Source: a bacterium 1xD8-48 (GTDB lineage Bacteria; Bacillota; Clostridia; Lachnospirales; Lachnospiraceae). Taken from it: DNA of 36,772 nt. The translations under genes and the position numbers were made by a program. Each line of letters opens with the position of its first letter. Position 1 is the stretch's first letter. Below are positions 16,335-24,950 of the stretch, in pieces. The notes beneath the pieces are model-generated. The model saw nothing but the letters and a program-made list of their open reading frames with translations. It was not told the DNA's origin and ran no database searches. The stretch covers positions 1 to 36,772 of the forward strand of contig QZDS01000041.1 of NCBI GenBank assembly GCA_009917455.1. The letters run 5' to 3'.

Positions 16335-16479
16335 ATCGCACCTTACAGCGGCACAAAGGCGGCTGCCCCTCCCTGAAAAGGAATACCGGCTCCGGCACTT
16401 TCGCCCATGTAGGCTCTGGCGGCGTGGGTGGTACGGGTATCTTTATGGTGATTGTCATAGTGATAAACTGCTGTGTCAT
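16315..16479 (-). CDS. Small ORF in the mobilisation-module debris
   Basis: A 54-residue frame starting at ATG 16479 after a GGAGGAA ribosome site, with IKIPVPPTPPEPTW and PLCRCKVRYGKQ. It overlaps the start of the Cys-rich remnant downstream. The Pro-rich body suggests a small accessory protein of a conjugative element; the function is unknown. Confidence 0.35.
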   Translation of the reverse strand: MTQQFITMTITIKIPVPPTPPEPTWAKVPEPVFLFREGQPPLCRCKVRYGKQAA

Positions 16480-16529
16480 AATTCCTGTTCCTCCTTCTTT
16501 CTGGCCGGTTCTGTTTCCGTTCTGGCCAA

Positions 16530-16604
16530 CTACTCCGCTGTCTTTTTCAGATTCTCTACCGCCTTGATTTCCTCCCTCATGGCCTTCATTTTCCGGTACT
16601 GCAT
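16530..16604 (-). pseudogene. C-terminal scrap of a mobilisation protein
   Basis: 24 codons (MQYRKMKAMREEIKAVENL then KKTAE) before a TAG, directly upstream of the small ORF on the minus strand. A charged helical tail like this usually ends a relaxase or MobC-type protein. It has no ribosome site. Confidence 0.3.
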
Positions 16605-16697
16605 GACAGCACTTTAGGCTATTGCCCCTCAGTTACATTGGTTTTACTAATATTGTGCAACAGAAAAAATTCTACTCAATGTTCTTGCGCCCAGTTT

Positions 16698-18338
16698 CTA
16701 CTCATAAGATACAATAAACTTAAAAGTTGTATTTAACCACCCGGCAGCATCATTGAAACCCTCCACATAGAAGTAATAACTCCCGTCTTGCTTTACTTCT
16801 ATGGAAGCCGTATCGCCCTCTTGCCAAATAGTAGTTTCTGCTTCTGATTTTTCACCATTTTCATCAATAAGTCCTACATTGAATGTTCCAGATACTGAAT
16901 CATTGTACTTAATATAAAAAATATCACCTTTGTTCATGGGGAAAATACACTTAGGATAAATAGTCATCTCATTTTTTTTGGTAATACCACTAAGCCATAC
17001 TTCTTCATTTGCTTCAACAATCCCTGACGCAGTTTCTATAATCAATTCCTTTTCTTCTTCCGTAAGATTTTTCATATATTTACACTGTTCTGTGACATCT
17101 TCCATAAGCGTTGCCATATTGTCAAATGGTCCGACAGAGGTATAGCTATCTTTTCGTACCAATACAAACATAATGTTTCCCGCAGAAACGGAAGCAAGGG
17201 GCTTGTCATCTTCTCCTGCACCATCACAAAAGATATAGTATACTCCATCTTCTGTTAATATTTCATTCAGTATTTCGCTGTTCTCCCACCTTTTCATATC
17301 ATTAGCAACAGAAGGGGCGGCGTATGCACCGGTTACAAAAAAGCAGATACAAGCGGCAACCGTAAAAATAGTAGTAATAGCAATAACTACTTTTGATTTT
17401 TTCCTGAATTTCATAATCGTACCTAACCTTTCTTTTAACTGTTCTGCTCCCTCTGTCAAAGTGACGGAAGCTAAAGAACTTTTGTAGAGATTGTTTGACT
17501 TCAAAAAGGAAATCAATGTGTCCCCATACTCACGCCTTTCGGTATCGTTAAGTACAGATATGACTTTTTCATCACATGACAATTCACAGGATTTATTCAC
17601 TTCCTTTTCCAGCAGATATACAAAAGGGTTGAACCAATGGGCGCACACAACAATCTGCATCAGCCATTTATAAAACATATCCCTCTGTTTGTAGTGGGTT
17701 AGCTCATGCACAAAGATATAAGACAGCCCCTTATCCTCCAATTCACGGACAGGCAAAACAATTTCTGGGCGAAAGAATCCAATCATAATAGGAGAAGCAA
17801 TCAACGAATTATAGGATAATTCAACTCTCGTCTTAATATTTAGTTTTTCTTCACAATCAGATAGCAGATTCAAAATCTTTATATCCGATACCTCTGTGTT
17901 GCCTGCTTTGATGTATTGGATAAATCCCTGATAAACTGTTACCTTACGGACAAATAAAACCAGTGCCAATGCTGACCAGATAAAAAACAGGCAGACATAT
18001 ATATTAAATGGCTCACGCATGGCAGCGGCGCTTATTTCCCGGTTTGTCTGTATTGGCTCTGCTTTGTTGTTACCCGTACCTGCGGGAACAGGTACATTGA
18101 GACTTGTAGGGACTTCATTCGTTATTGCTGCTGTGTCGAACTTTTCAAACAGGCTCCCGACAATCGTAGTATCGGGAGTAAAGGGAAGCAGAAACCGCAA
18201 CGCAACAACTATCCAGATATAATACTGCCAACGCTTGCTGAACCTGTTTTTATACAGCGGCTTCAATCCCAAAATAAGAAGCAGTAACAGTGTGCCGGAA
18301 ACAGACAGCGACAATAATATTTTCATAAATTCATTCAT
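16698..18338 (-). CDS. M56-family (BlaR1-like) membrane metalloprotease sensor
   Basis: A 546-residue protein. The N-terminal part has several membrane segments (LLLLLILGLKPLY, YYIWIVVALRFLLPF, CLFFIWSALALVLFV). A cytoplasmic zinc protease domain carries HELTH at about residue 210, with the downstream SCELSCDEKV glutamate. Another membrane segment follows (IAITTIFTVAACICFFV), and then an extracellular beta-rich domain. This is the BlaR1/MecR1 layout, but the C-terminal sensor is not a penicillin-binding domain, so the signal is unlikely to be a beta-lactam bound by acylation. By analogy it would cleave or trigger loss of the BlaI-type repressor. ATG 18338, after GGAGAAAAG, overlaps the repressor gene by 8 bases; an earlier in-frame ATG lies inside that gene. 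Confidence 0.85.
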   Translation of the reverse strand: MNEFMKILLSLSVSGTLLLLLILGLKPLYKNRFSKRWQYYIWIVVALRFLLPFTPDTTIVGSLFEKFDTAAITNEVPTSLNVPVPAGTGNNKAEPIQTNREISAAAMREPFNIYVCLFFIWSALALVLFVRKVTVYQGFIQYIKAGNTEVSDIKILNLLSDCEEKLNIKTRVELSYNSLIASPIMIGFFRPEIVLPVRELEDKGLSYIFVHELTHYKQRDMFYKWLMQIVVCAHWFNPFVYLLEKEVNKSCELSCDEKVISVLNDTERREYGDTLISFLKSNNLYKSSLASVTLTEGAEQLKERLGTIMKFRKKSKVVIAITTIFTVAACICFFVTGAYAAPSVANDMKRWENSEILNEILTEDGVYYIFCDGAGEDDKPLASVSAGNIMFVLVRKDSYTSVGPFDNMATLMEDVTEQCKYMKNLTEEEKELIIETASGIVEANEEVWLSGITKKNEMTIYPKCIFPMNKGDIFYIKYNDSVSGTFNVGLIDENGEKSEAETTIWQEGDTASIEVKQDGSYYFYVEGFNDAAGWLNTTFKFIVSYE

Positions 18339-18705
18339 TTTCTTTTCTCCAAAATGTTTCAATCTCTTTCAATTCGTCTGCCGAAAGAATATCCTGCCGC
18401 AACAGGGTTGACACTAAGTTTTTCACATTCCCGCCGTAGACTTTATCAAGAAAGCTATGAGTCTGCATTGTCTGGTATTCTGCTTCTGTTACTGTAGCCA
18501 CATACTCATTTTTTCTGCCGATTTTTTTGACTTTCAGGAAATTTTTTTCGCCTAATCGGGAAAGCAGCGTGAGTACGGTGTTGTTCTTCCATTCGTTCTT
18601 TTCTTTTTCCAATTCCTCCATGATGAGGGAGTATAAAGCCGCCCCTCCATTCTTCCAGATGATTTTCATTAGTACCAGTTCGGATTCAGAAATTTGCTGT
18701 GCCAT
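18331..18705 (-). CDS. BlaI/MecI-family winged-helix repressor
   Basis: A 124-residue protein with the typical BlaI start (SESELVLMKIIWKNGG), winged helix (NTVLTLLSRLGEKNFLKVKKIG) and C-terminal dimer helices (FLDKVYGGNVKNLVSTLL). It represses by binding its own promoter until proteolysis triggered by the partner sensor. AAGGAGG sits just before the ATG. It is first in a two-gene operon with the M56 gene. Tandem operator-like repeats overlap its promoter, which supports autorepression. Confidence 0.9.
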   Translation of the reverse strand: MAQQISESELVLMKIIWKNGGAALYSLIMEELEKEKNEWKNNTVLTLLSRLGEKNFLKVKKIGRKNEYVATVTEAEYQTMQTHSFLDKVYGGNVKNLVSTLLRQDILSADELKEIETFWRKENE

Positions 18706-18722
18706 ATTGTCCTCCTTTTATA

Positions 18723-18775
18723 TTAACGTTTTGTAGGTATGCATTCATCTTAACGCTTTGTAGGTGATAATGCAA
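18723..18775 (-). promoter_or_regulatory. blaI-type promoter with tandem operator repeats
   Basis: On the minus strand TTGCAT (18775-18770), a 17-base spacer and TAAGAT (18752-18747) form the promoter. The 16-mer ACCTACAAAGCGTTAA (18765-18750) lies in the spacer and runs into the -10. A near-identical copy with A for G (18738-18723) lies just downstream of the -10. The start-to-start distance is 27 bases. Repressor bound to both would block the polymerase. Confidence 0.7.
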
Positions 18776-18941
18776 TACCCTAAAAGAAATTTAAGAATTT
18801 ATAAAAAGATATGAAAGATAGGGGGATTCCGTAGTAGTTCGTCATCACGATATAAATTTGATTTCCGCAAACCGATTTAAGGATTATTTAATAACTTCTA
18901 TGCTACAATCGAATTACAAAACGAAAGGAGCAATAAAAAAA

Positions 18942-21329
18942 ATGTATTTACGAATACTGAAAAAAGACCTTAAGCGCAAAAGGGCGATGAACGTGATATT
19001 GCTGGTGTTTATTATACTCGCGTCGATGTTCATGTCCTCTGGCGTGAGCAACATCATCACCGTGACAACTGCGCTGGACAGCTATTTTGAAATGGCGGAC
19101 GTACCCGATTACTGGGCGATGAGCGAAAACAAATCCTCAGACAAGGACATTTGCAGGACGCTTGAAAAAGCCTCCGCGATAGACGAGTTCCGTATCGAGG
19201 AGTTCGTCCGTATGTCCCAGTCCAATATTACGCGGGTCGGCGAACCACTTAACGATTCCAACGCCAATCAGATATTGGTATTACAGAGCGACAGCGATAT
19301 GGGGATGAATTATTTTCTGGATGACGAAAGTGTTCTTAAATGCGTACCGAAAGGGGAAATTTACGCTACCCGTTTCATAGAGAAAAGCATGGGACTTAAG
19401 GCAGGCGACAAAATTACTGTTGAAATAGAGGGCGTAAGCCGCGAATTTACCTTTGCGGGCAGCTTCAGGGATGCTGTCTGCGGCACGGAATTGATGGGCA
19501 TTAAAAGGTTTATCATGAACGGCGAGGAATTTGACGAATATATGTCCGACGAAACGATGAAAAATATGTACGGCGGGAAATTCTTATACATACACACCGC
19601 CAATCTTGACAAGACACTGTCCCAGATAGCGGATATATCCGACAGCTTTACCTTTGCGAGTGGCACGGATACACTGGGTCAAGCCTATATTTTTAACATG
19701 ATAATCTTGGGTCTTATCCTTGCGGTGAGCCTTATTCTTATCATCATATCCTTTGCGGTACTGCGGTTCACCATAGCCTTTACCCTCTCCGAAGAATTCC
19801 GCGAGATAGGCGTTATGAAAGCAATAGGCATACGGAACATAAAAATTCGGGGGCTGTACCTTACAAAATACTTCGCCATTTCCGTTGTCGGCGCAGCACT
19901 CGGCTTGATACTCAGCTACCCATTCGGGAAAATGCTTATAAGTTATTACTCGGAGTCTATTATAATAGACAGCAGCAATAACGGATTTGTAAACATTGCC
20001 TGCGCGGTTCTGACAGCGGCTGTGATTCTCCTGTTCTGTCTTGGCTGTACGGGCAGGGTGAGCAAAATGTCCCCTATCGACGCTGTAAGGAACGGGCAGA
20101 CAGGGGAACGCTTCCGCAAAAAAGGCGTTATGAGCCTTGGAAGATCGCGGCTTGGCACGACGGCTTTCCTTGCCGCAAACGATATTGTAAGCAGTCCCAA
20201 ACGCTACGCTGTCATTGCTTTTACGTTTTTTCTGTGTATGTCGCTGCTGATAATGCTTTCCAATGTCACGGCGTCTCTTAAAAGCGGAAAGCTGCTGAAA
20301 TATTTCGGGAATGCAGACTGCCACGCCGTTGCGGACATCGGTGACGAAGCTGTGAAATTTATGACCGAGGACGGGCATGAAAAGGTTGAAAAATATCTTG
20401 AGGATATGGAGCAGTCCCTCGCGGAAAACGGTATGCCCGCGGAATGTATGACGGAATATTATATTTATACGATGATAAGATACGGCGAATATGAAAGCAA
20501 GACAGCTATACTTCAGGGTACGGGAACAACAATGGATATGTACGAATATTTAGAGGGCACTCCTCCCCAAAACAGCGATGAAATTGCGATGACAACCCTT
20601 TTGGCAAAAAAGCTGGGTGCGGAAATAGGCGATACCGTTACCTTGTCCTACCCGACGGGCGAAACGGCGGAGTTCATCATAACCGCTCTGTATCAGGCAA
20701 TGGTCAATCAGGGCATATCCGTAAGGGTTCATACAGACTGCGATATCAACTATATCGCAGCAAGCGGCTCCCCCGGTACACAGATAAAATTTACCGACGA
20801 CCCCGACGATAAGGAAGTACTAAGCAGAATTGAAAAGATAAAGGAGCTTTATCCTAAGTTTTCAAGTGTTAAAACAGCGGGCGAAACCGTAAAGGACAAC
20901 ACCGGAGTAGGCGATGCCATAGATGCGGTTAAAAAAATGTCCGTCGTCCTTACGGTAATTTTAGCCGCGCTTATAACCGTGCTTATGGCGCGTTCCTTTA
21001 TCGCAAAGGAGCAGGCGGAGATTGCCCTTTTGAAAGCCATAGGCATCAGGAACGCCAAAATATACGGACAGTACACGTTAAGATTTTTCATTGCGGTGGC
21101 GGCGGCTGTAATTCTTGCGGAGTTTTTGGGTATGCCCCTTACAAAGCTTTGCTTCGACCCTATTTTCAGGACGATGGGGCTTGAAATGGGCGTGGAATAT
21201 GTGCAAGCCCCCGTGGAGATATACGCAGTATTCCCCGTTATTGTCCTTACCGCCACCGCCATAAGCGCGTTTTTGACCTCTTTGTACACAGGAAAAATCA
21301 AATCCTCCGATACAGCAAGCATTGAATAA
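18942..21329 (+). CDS. FtsX/MacB-type ABC transporter permease
   Basis: A 795-residue permease with about eight membrane segments: one near the N-terminus (VILLVFIILASMFM), a cluster around residues 275-400 (MIILGLILAVSLILIIISF and two more), one near residue 430 (FTFFLCMSLLIML), and three at the C-terminus. Two FtsX domains are visible (EFREIGVMKAIGIRN and EIALLKAIGIRNAKIYG). Large loops lie outside the cell. It should work with the ATPase that follows. I chose ATG 18942 with AAAGGAG upstream; an earlier in-frame start at 18858 lacks one. A TGCTACAAT extended -10 (18901-18909) may be its promoter. Base use is GC-richer than the left flank, compatible with transfer. Confidence 0.9.
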   Translation: MYLRILKKDLKRKRAMNVILLVFIILASMFMSSGVSNIITVTTALDSYFEMADVPDYWAMSENKSSDKDICRTLEKASAIDEFRIEEFVRMSQSNITRVGEPLNDSNANQILVLQSDSDMGMNYFLDDESVLKCVPKGEIYATRFIEKSMGLKAGDKITVEIEGVSREFTFAGSFRDAVCGTELMGIKRFIMNGEEFDEYMSDETMKNMYGGKFLYIHTANLDKTLSQIADISDSFTFASGTDTLGQAYIFNMIILGLILAVSLILIIISFAVLRFTIAFTLSEEFREIGVMKAIGIRNIKIRGLYLTKYFAISVVGAALGLILSYPFGKMLISYYSESIIIDSSNNGFVNIACAVLTAAVILLFCLGCTGRVSKMSPIDAVRNGQTGERFRKKGVMSLGRSRLGTTAFLAANDIVSSPKRYAVIAFTFFLCMSLLIMLSNVTASLKSGKLLKYFGNADCHAVADIGDEAVKFMTEDGHEKVEKYLEDMEQSLAENGMPAECMTEYYIYTMIRYGEYESKTAILQGTGTTMDMYEYLEGTPPQNSDEIAMTTLLAKKLGAEIGDTVTLSYPTGETAEFIITALYQAMVNQGISVRVHTDCDINYIAASGSPGTQIKFTDDPDDKEVLSRIEKIKELYPKFSSVKTAGETVKDNTGVGDAIDAVKKMSVVLTVILAALITVLMARSFIAKEQAEIALLKAIGIRNAKIYGQYTLRFFIAVAAAVILAEFLGMPLTKLCFDPIFRTMGLEMGVEYVQAPVEIYAVFPVIVLTATAISAFLTSLYTGKIKSSDTASIE

Positions 21330-21347
21330 TGAAAGGAAGAATCAATT

Positions 21348-22106
21348 ATGAATATTCTCGAAGTAAAAGACCTTTGCAAAACGTATATCGTAAATAAGCG
21401 GCAGAATAATGTACTGAAAAATGTAAATTTCAAAATTGGCGAGGGAGAAATGGTCGCCGTTATGGGTCCGTCAGGTTCCGGAAAATCCACGCTGCTGTAC
21501 GCAGTTTCGGGTATGGATAATTTTACCGCAGGAGAAGTGAGTTTCTGTGGGAAAAATATCGCAGGGATAGGTGAAAGAGAACTTGCAGACCTGCGCCTTG
21601 ACGAAATGGGTTTTATCTTTCAGCAAATGTATATGCTGAAGAACCTCACCATATTGGATAATATCATACTTCCCGCAACGCAATCCAAAAAGCATCGTGA
21701 ACCTCGCAGAGAAACGGCGCGACGCGGTCAGGATTTCATGCGCAGGCTCGGCATTATCGACATTGCCGACAACGATATCAACGAGGTTTCGGGCGGTCAG
21801 CTCCAGCGGGCGTGTATCTGCCGCAGTATGATGAACAATCCGAAAATGATTTTTGCTGACGAGCCCACAGGGGCTTTGAACCGCACTTCCTCCGACGAGG
21901 TGATGGAGGAACTTGTAAAATTAAATTCTGAGGGAACAACAATCATGCTCGTTACCCATGATGTTAAGGTTGCAGCAAAATGTACAAGGGTCATGTACAT
22001 TGTTGACGGGAACATAAAGGGAGAGTACGACTTAAGCGACTGTTCCACACAGATAAGAGAACGGGAGCGCGCATTGAATAACTGGCTTCTGGAATTAGGG
22101 TGGTAA
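21348..22106 (+). CDS. ABC transporter ATP-binding protein (MacB/LolD-like)
   Basis: A 252-residue ATPase with Walker A GPSGSGKST (residues 40-48), Q-loop FIFQQ, signature VSGGQLQR (V replaces the usual L), Walker B MIFADEPT and H-loop THD. It powers the FtsX-type permease encoded 18 bases upstream. Modules like this move or remove antimicrobial peptides or lipids by a mechanical cycle. It is followed at once by the two-component genes, so the four genes form one operon. Confidence 0.93.
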   Translation: MNILEVKDLCKTYIVNKRQNNVLKNVNFKIGEGEMVAVMGPSGSGKSTLLYAVSGMDNFTAGEVSFCGKNIAGIGERELADLRLDEMGFIFQQMYMLKNLTILDNIILPATQSKKHREPRRETARRGQDFMRRLGIIDIADNDINEVSGGQLQRACICRSMMNNPKMIFADEPTGALNRTSSDEVMEELVKLNSEGTTIMLVTHDVKVAAKCTRVMYIVDGNIKGEYDLSDCSTQIRERERALNNWLLELGW

Positions 22107-22107
22107 T

Positions 22108-22773
22108 ATGGATATTCTCATTGTTGAGGACAACAAGGAGCTTGCCGTGCTGCTGTGTGATTTTCTCCGCGCGGAAAATTACAGAGTATCGGCGGTTCAA
22201 ACAGCCGAAGAAGCCTTGCTGCTGTACGAAAGATACGGCGCAAGGCTTGTCGTGCTTGATATTATGCTACCTGGCAAGGACGGATTTTATGTTCTGGAAA
22301 AAATTCGTACAGAAAGCAACACGCCCGTACTGATTGTAAGTGCGAAAACGGAAAAAGAGGACAAGCTGAACGGACTGAATCTCGGCGCGGACGATTACAT
22401 TGAAAAGCCCTATGATATTGATATCATGCTCGCAAAAATAAGTGGGATTTTTAAGCGGCGGTATGCCCTTGATGAAATTGTCGATGGCAATATCCGCATA
22501 AATAAGGCGAGCCGTACCGTTTATAAAAACGAAAAAGAACTGGAAATGACGGCAAAGGAATTTGAGCTGCTCCTGCTTTTGATGGAAAATAAAGGCAGGG
22601 TTTTAAGCAAGGAATACATTTTCGGACAGGTTTGGGGCAGCGATAGTTTTTCGGAGCAGCAGACGCTGACGGTACACATAAAATGGCTGCGGCAGAAAAT
22701 AGAGGACATCCCTGAAAATCCAAAAAAAATAGTAACTGTATGGGGGGTGGGCTATAAATATGAAAGCGTTTAA
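22108..22773 (+). CDS. OmpR/PhoB-family response regulator
   Basis: A 221-residue protein. The receiver domain has the acidic pair in LIVEDN, phosphoacceptor Asp in VVLDIMLPGKDG and the conserved Lys in YIEKPYD. A C-terminal winged helix (EMTAKEFELLLLLMENKG, LTVHIKWLRQKIE) binds DNA. It starts 1 base after the ATPase stop and overlaps the kinase gene by 14 bases. It probably controls this operon in response to an envelope-active peptide. Confidence 0.93.
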   Translation: MDILIVEDNKELAVLLCDFLRAENYRVSAVQTAEEALLLYERYGARLVVLDIMLPGKDGFYVLEKIRTESNTPVLIVSAKTEKEDKLNGLNLGADDYIEKPYDIDIMLAKISGIFKRRYALDEIVDGNIRINKASRTVYKNEKELEMTAKEFELLLLLMENKGRVLSKEYIFGQVWGSDSFSEQQTLTVHIKWLRQKIEDIPENPKKIVTVWGVGYKYESV

Positions 22774-23983
22774 CAGAATTTTTTCGGCAGTTGCAATTAC
22801 CATAATCCTGTTGTTTGTTGTCGTGAATATGATTCTTGCCGCCGACAAGACCAATGGGAGCAGGCAGTATCGGGTGGAGATAAGCCGTCTTGCCCGTGAA
22901 ATAGAAGCGAATGGTTCTGCCGACATTTCCGAATGTGTGTATGTAACAAATATTGAGCGATACGGAGAAAAATTTTACAGCACGGACAGCGACTATGTGA
23001 TTTATGAGATAAACGGAGAACTTTACCGCTTCGATTACAGTGCAAATGTTTACTCCAACAAGGCACATTTTGCAGGAACTGTAAATGCTGTTCTCGGCGT
23101 TATAGCAATTTTATTTATCGCAGTTATGCTTTATATAAAATACGCAATTCTTGCGCCCTTCGAACGCCTGAGCAGTCTCCCCTACGAACTTTCAAAGGGG
23201 AATCTCACCACGCCGGTAAAGGAAACAAAAAACCGTTTTTTCGGAAAATTTCTTTGGGGAATTGATATTCTCCGCGAAAACATCGAACAGCAAAAGCAAC
23301 GGGAACTGGAAATGCAGAAAGAAAAGAAAACGCTGTTGTTATCGCTTTCTCATGATATTAAAACACCTCTTTCCGCGATAAAACTGTACTCGGCGGCACT
23401 GTCGAAAAATTTGTATCCGGACGCGGAAAAGCAGCAAAAAATCGCTGAAAGCATCACCGGAAAAGCGGACGAGATTGAGGGCTATGTTTCGCAGATCATA
23501 ACCGCTTCGCGAAAAGATTTCCTTAGTCTTGAAGTGAATATGGGTGAGTTTTATCTTTCAGAGCTTATTGAAAAAATTACAGAATATTACAGTGAAAAAC
23601 TGGCGCTTATCAAAACAGATTTTAACATCGGAAAGTATAAAAATTGTCTGCTTTCAGGGGATTTGAACAGGAGCGTTGAAGTGCTGCAAAACATGATGGA
23701 AAATTCTCTCAAATACGGCGACGGCAGGCGTGTGGAATTGATTTTCCCCGAAGATGACGAATGCGTCCAGATTGCGCTCACAAATGGCGGCTGTACGCTC
23801 AGCGTGGACGATTTGCCGCATATTTTCGAGAGCTTTTGGCGCGGCGCTAATGCGGAAGGCATCCGTGGCAGCGGCCTGGGGCTTTACATTTGCAGACAGC
23901 TTATGCATAAGATGAACGGCGAGATTTTTGCGGAGATTGACGGTGACATCATCACCGTCATTGCCGTTTTCGCAAGAGCATAA
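22760..23983 (+). CDS. Sensor histidine kinase
   Basis: A 407-residue kinase. Membrane segment 1 is at residues ~8-27 and segment 2 at ~103-125, flanking an extracellular sensor of about 75 residues. A HAMP-like linker leads to the DHp helix LLSLSHDIKTPLSAIKLYS with phospho-accepting His198. The ATPase domain has N-box NMMENSLKYG, FESFWRG and the G2 box GSGLGLYICR. The moderately sized sensor loop suggests it binds a ligand itself. It should phosphorylate the regulator encoded by the overlapping gene. Confidence 0.92.
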   Translation: MKAFNRIFSAVAITIILLFVVVNMILAADKTNGSRQYRVEISRLAREIEANGSADISECVYVTNIERYGEKFYSTDSDYVIYEINGELYRFDYSANVYSNKAHFAGTVNAVLGVIAILFIAVMLYIKYAILAPFERLSSLPYELSKGNLTTPVKETKNRFFGKFLWGIDILRENIEQQKQRELEMQKEKKTLLLSLSHDIKTPLSAIKLYSAALSKNLYPDAEKQQKIAESITGKADEIEGYVSQIITASRKDFLSLEVNMGEFYLSELIEKITEYYSEKLALIKTDFNIGKYKNCLLSGDLNRSVEVLQNMMENSLKYGDGRRVELIFPEDDECVQIALTNGGCTLSVDDLPHIFESFWRGANAEGIRGSGLGLYICRQLMHKMNGEIFAEIDGDIITVIAVFARA

Positions 23984-24016
23984 ATGATTTAGAGATGCGG
24001 ATTGATAACAATATGT

Positions 24017-24208
24017 ATGATTGGTGGTGATGAAAATAAAAAACGGATATTAGTTATAGGTGATGATCTGACATTTTTCCAGTCGGAAAAAGCGATATTC
24101 AAAATTCCAGAGGGGGTGGTTATAAATTTGTTCCTCCTGCTGGTAACGAATAAAACGGGAGTGCCTGAGCGTTATGCCTGGGGACTCCCGTCTTTTGTCG
24201 AATTATGA
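24017..24208 (+). pseudogene. Possible response-regulator N-terminal stub
   Basis: A 63-codon frame from ATG 24017 begins with ENKKRILVIGDDLTFFQSEKA, which looks like the first strand and acidic pocket of a receiver domain. It then runs into unrelated sequence and the terminator. GGTGGTG-type purines upstream are weak. It may be only a chance match. Confidence 0.25.
24155..24196 (+). terminator. Rho-independent terminator after the ABC/two-component operon
   Basis: ACGGGAGTGCC (24155-24165) pairs with the GGACTCCCGT region (24182-24191), followed by TCTTTT. Confidence 0.7.
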
Positions 24209-24340
24209 CCAAATGCCTGGTGGAACTTTGTTGAAATCTTGCCGGTAATTTACTTTTTCTCTTGTATGCTATATGTATTGGAAATTATAGGAACCAAAAA
24301 GAATTTAGGCACAAATAATCTGGCAGGTGGAGTTTTAACC

Positions 24341-24469
24341 CTATTCGGCCGTTTTATCCTCGGCTGCTCTTTCATGCCGACTAAGCATCTGCTCTGCCAT
24401 GCAGTCCGGGATTTTCAGCAGAAACACCCTTTCATTTGTCTCAAAAACGGTATTAAAATCGCCATGTAA
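24341..24469 (-). pseudogene. Minus-strand coding scrap of unknown origin
   Basis: On the minus strand an open frame without a start reads LHGDFNTVFETNERVFLLKI then PDCMAEQMLSRHERAAEDK before TAG at 24341. The helical charged ending looks like a real protein C-terminus, perhaps from a conjugative element, but I cannot name it. The rest of 24197-24567 shows no gene. Confidence 0.3.
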
Positions 24470-24567
24470 ACTGTAAATCAACCTAAAGTTGCTAAATAAT
24501 TGGTGGACGCAACCAACGATTTGCTATAAGATAGGGGCTGAAAAAAAGAAAGGAGTGGATAAAATAA

Positions 24568-24948
24568 ATGATATTTTATCGTTTGGCGGCTATTGCATAT
24601 TTGATATTTTGTATCGTGGTAACAGGCGTAGCCGGGTATCTTTTGATACTTGTTATTAAGGCACTAAAAAAGTACATCAGTTCGAAAGAGGTTCGAGAAG
24701 AAAAAAAGGTCATTAAAAAGTCTTTAGGTGAGGAACTGAAAGAAAACAGACTCCGTTGTAAGATGACACAGGAATTTGTTTCTGAAACATTGGGGGTGAT
24801 CCGACAAGCTGTTTCCAAATGGGAAAATGGAACAAGTGACCTAAGTACATCTAATTTATTGGCACTTGCAAAATTATATGGAATACCTGCCGGGGAACTA
24901 TTAAACAGTATTAAAAGTAAGGAAAATAATTCAAAGGAGGAATCTTAA
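24568..24948 (+). CDS. Membrane-anchored XRE-family regulator
   Basis: A 126-residue protein. Residues ~5-35 form a membrane segment (AIAYLIFCIVVTGVAGYLL), followed by a charged linker and an XRE helix-turn-helix at ~50-110 (LKENRLRCKMTQEFVSETL, IRQAVSKWENG, LLALAKLYGIPAGELL). Anchoring a Cro-type DNA-binding domain to the membrane would place its target near the membrane or make it respond to a membrane event. AAAGGAG precedes the ATG. A TTGGT/ACCAA dyad (24500-24516) next to a TATAAG (24525-24530) upstream could be an operator-promoter. The TraX gene follows 2 bases after its stop, so the two are coupled. Confidence 0.85.
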   Translation: MIFYRLAAIAYLIFCIVVTGVAGYLLILVIKALKKYISSKEVREEKKVIKKSLGEELKENRLRCKMTQEFVSETLGVIRQAVSKWENGTSDLSTSNLLALAKLYGIPAGELLNSIKSKENNSKEES

Positions 24949-24950
24949 TA

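Noticed and set aside
15880..16617. Plus-strand frames of 60-175 residues
   Set aside because: They lack ribosome sites and are antisense to more convincing mobilisation scraps, or resemble nothing.
19361..20378. Minus-strand frames up to 264 residues within the FtsX gene
   Set aside because: Shadows of a GC-biased coding frame with two clear FtsX domains.
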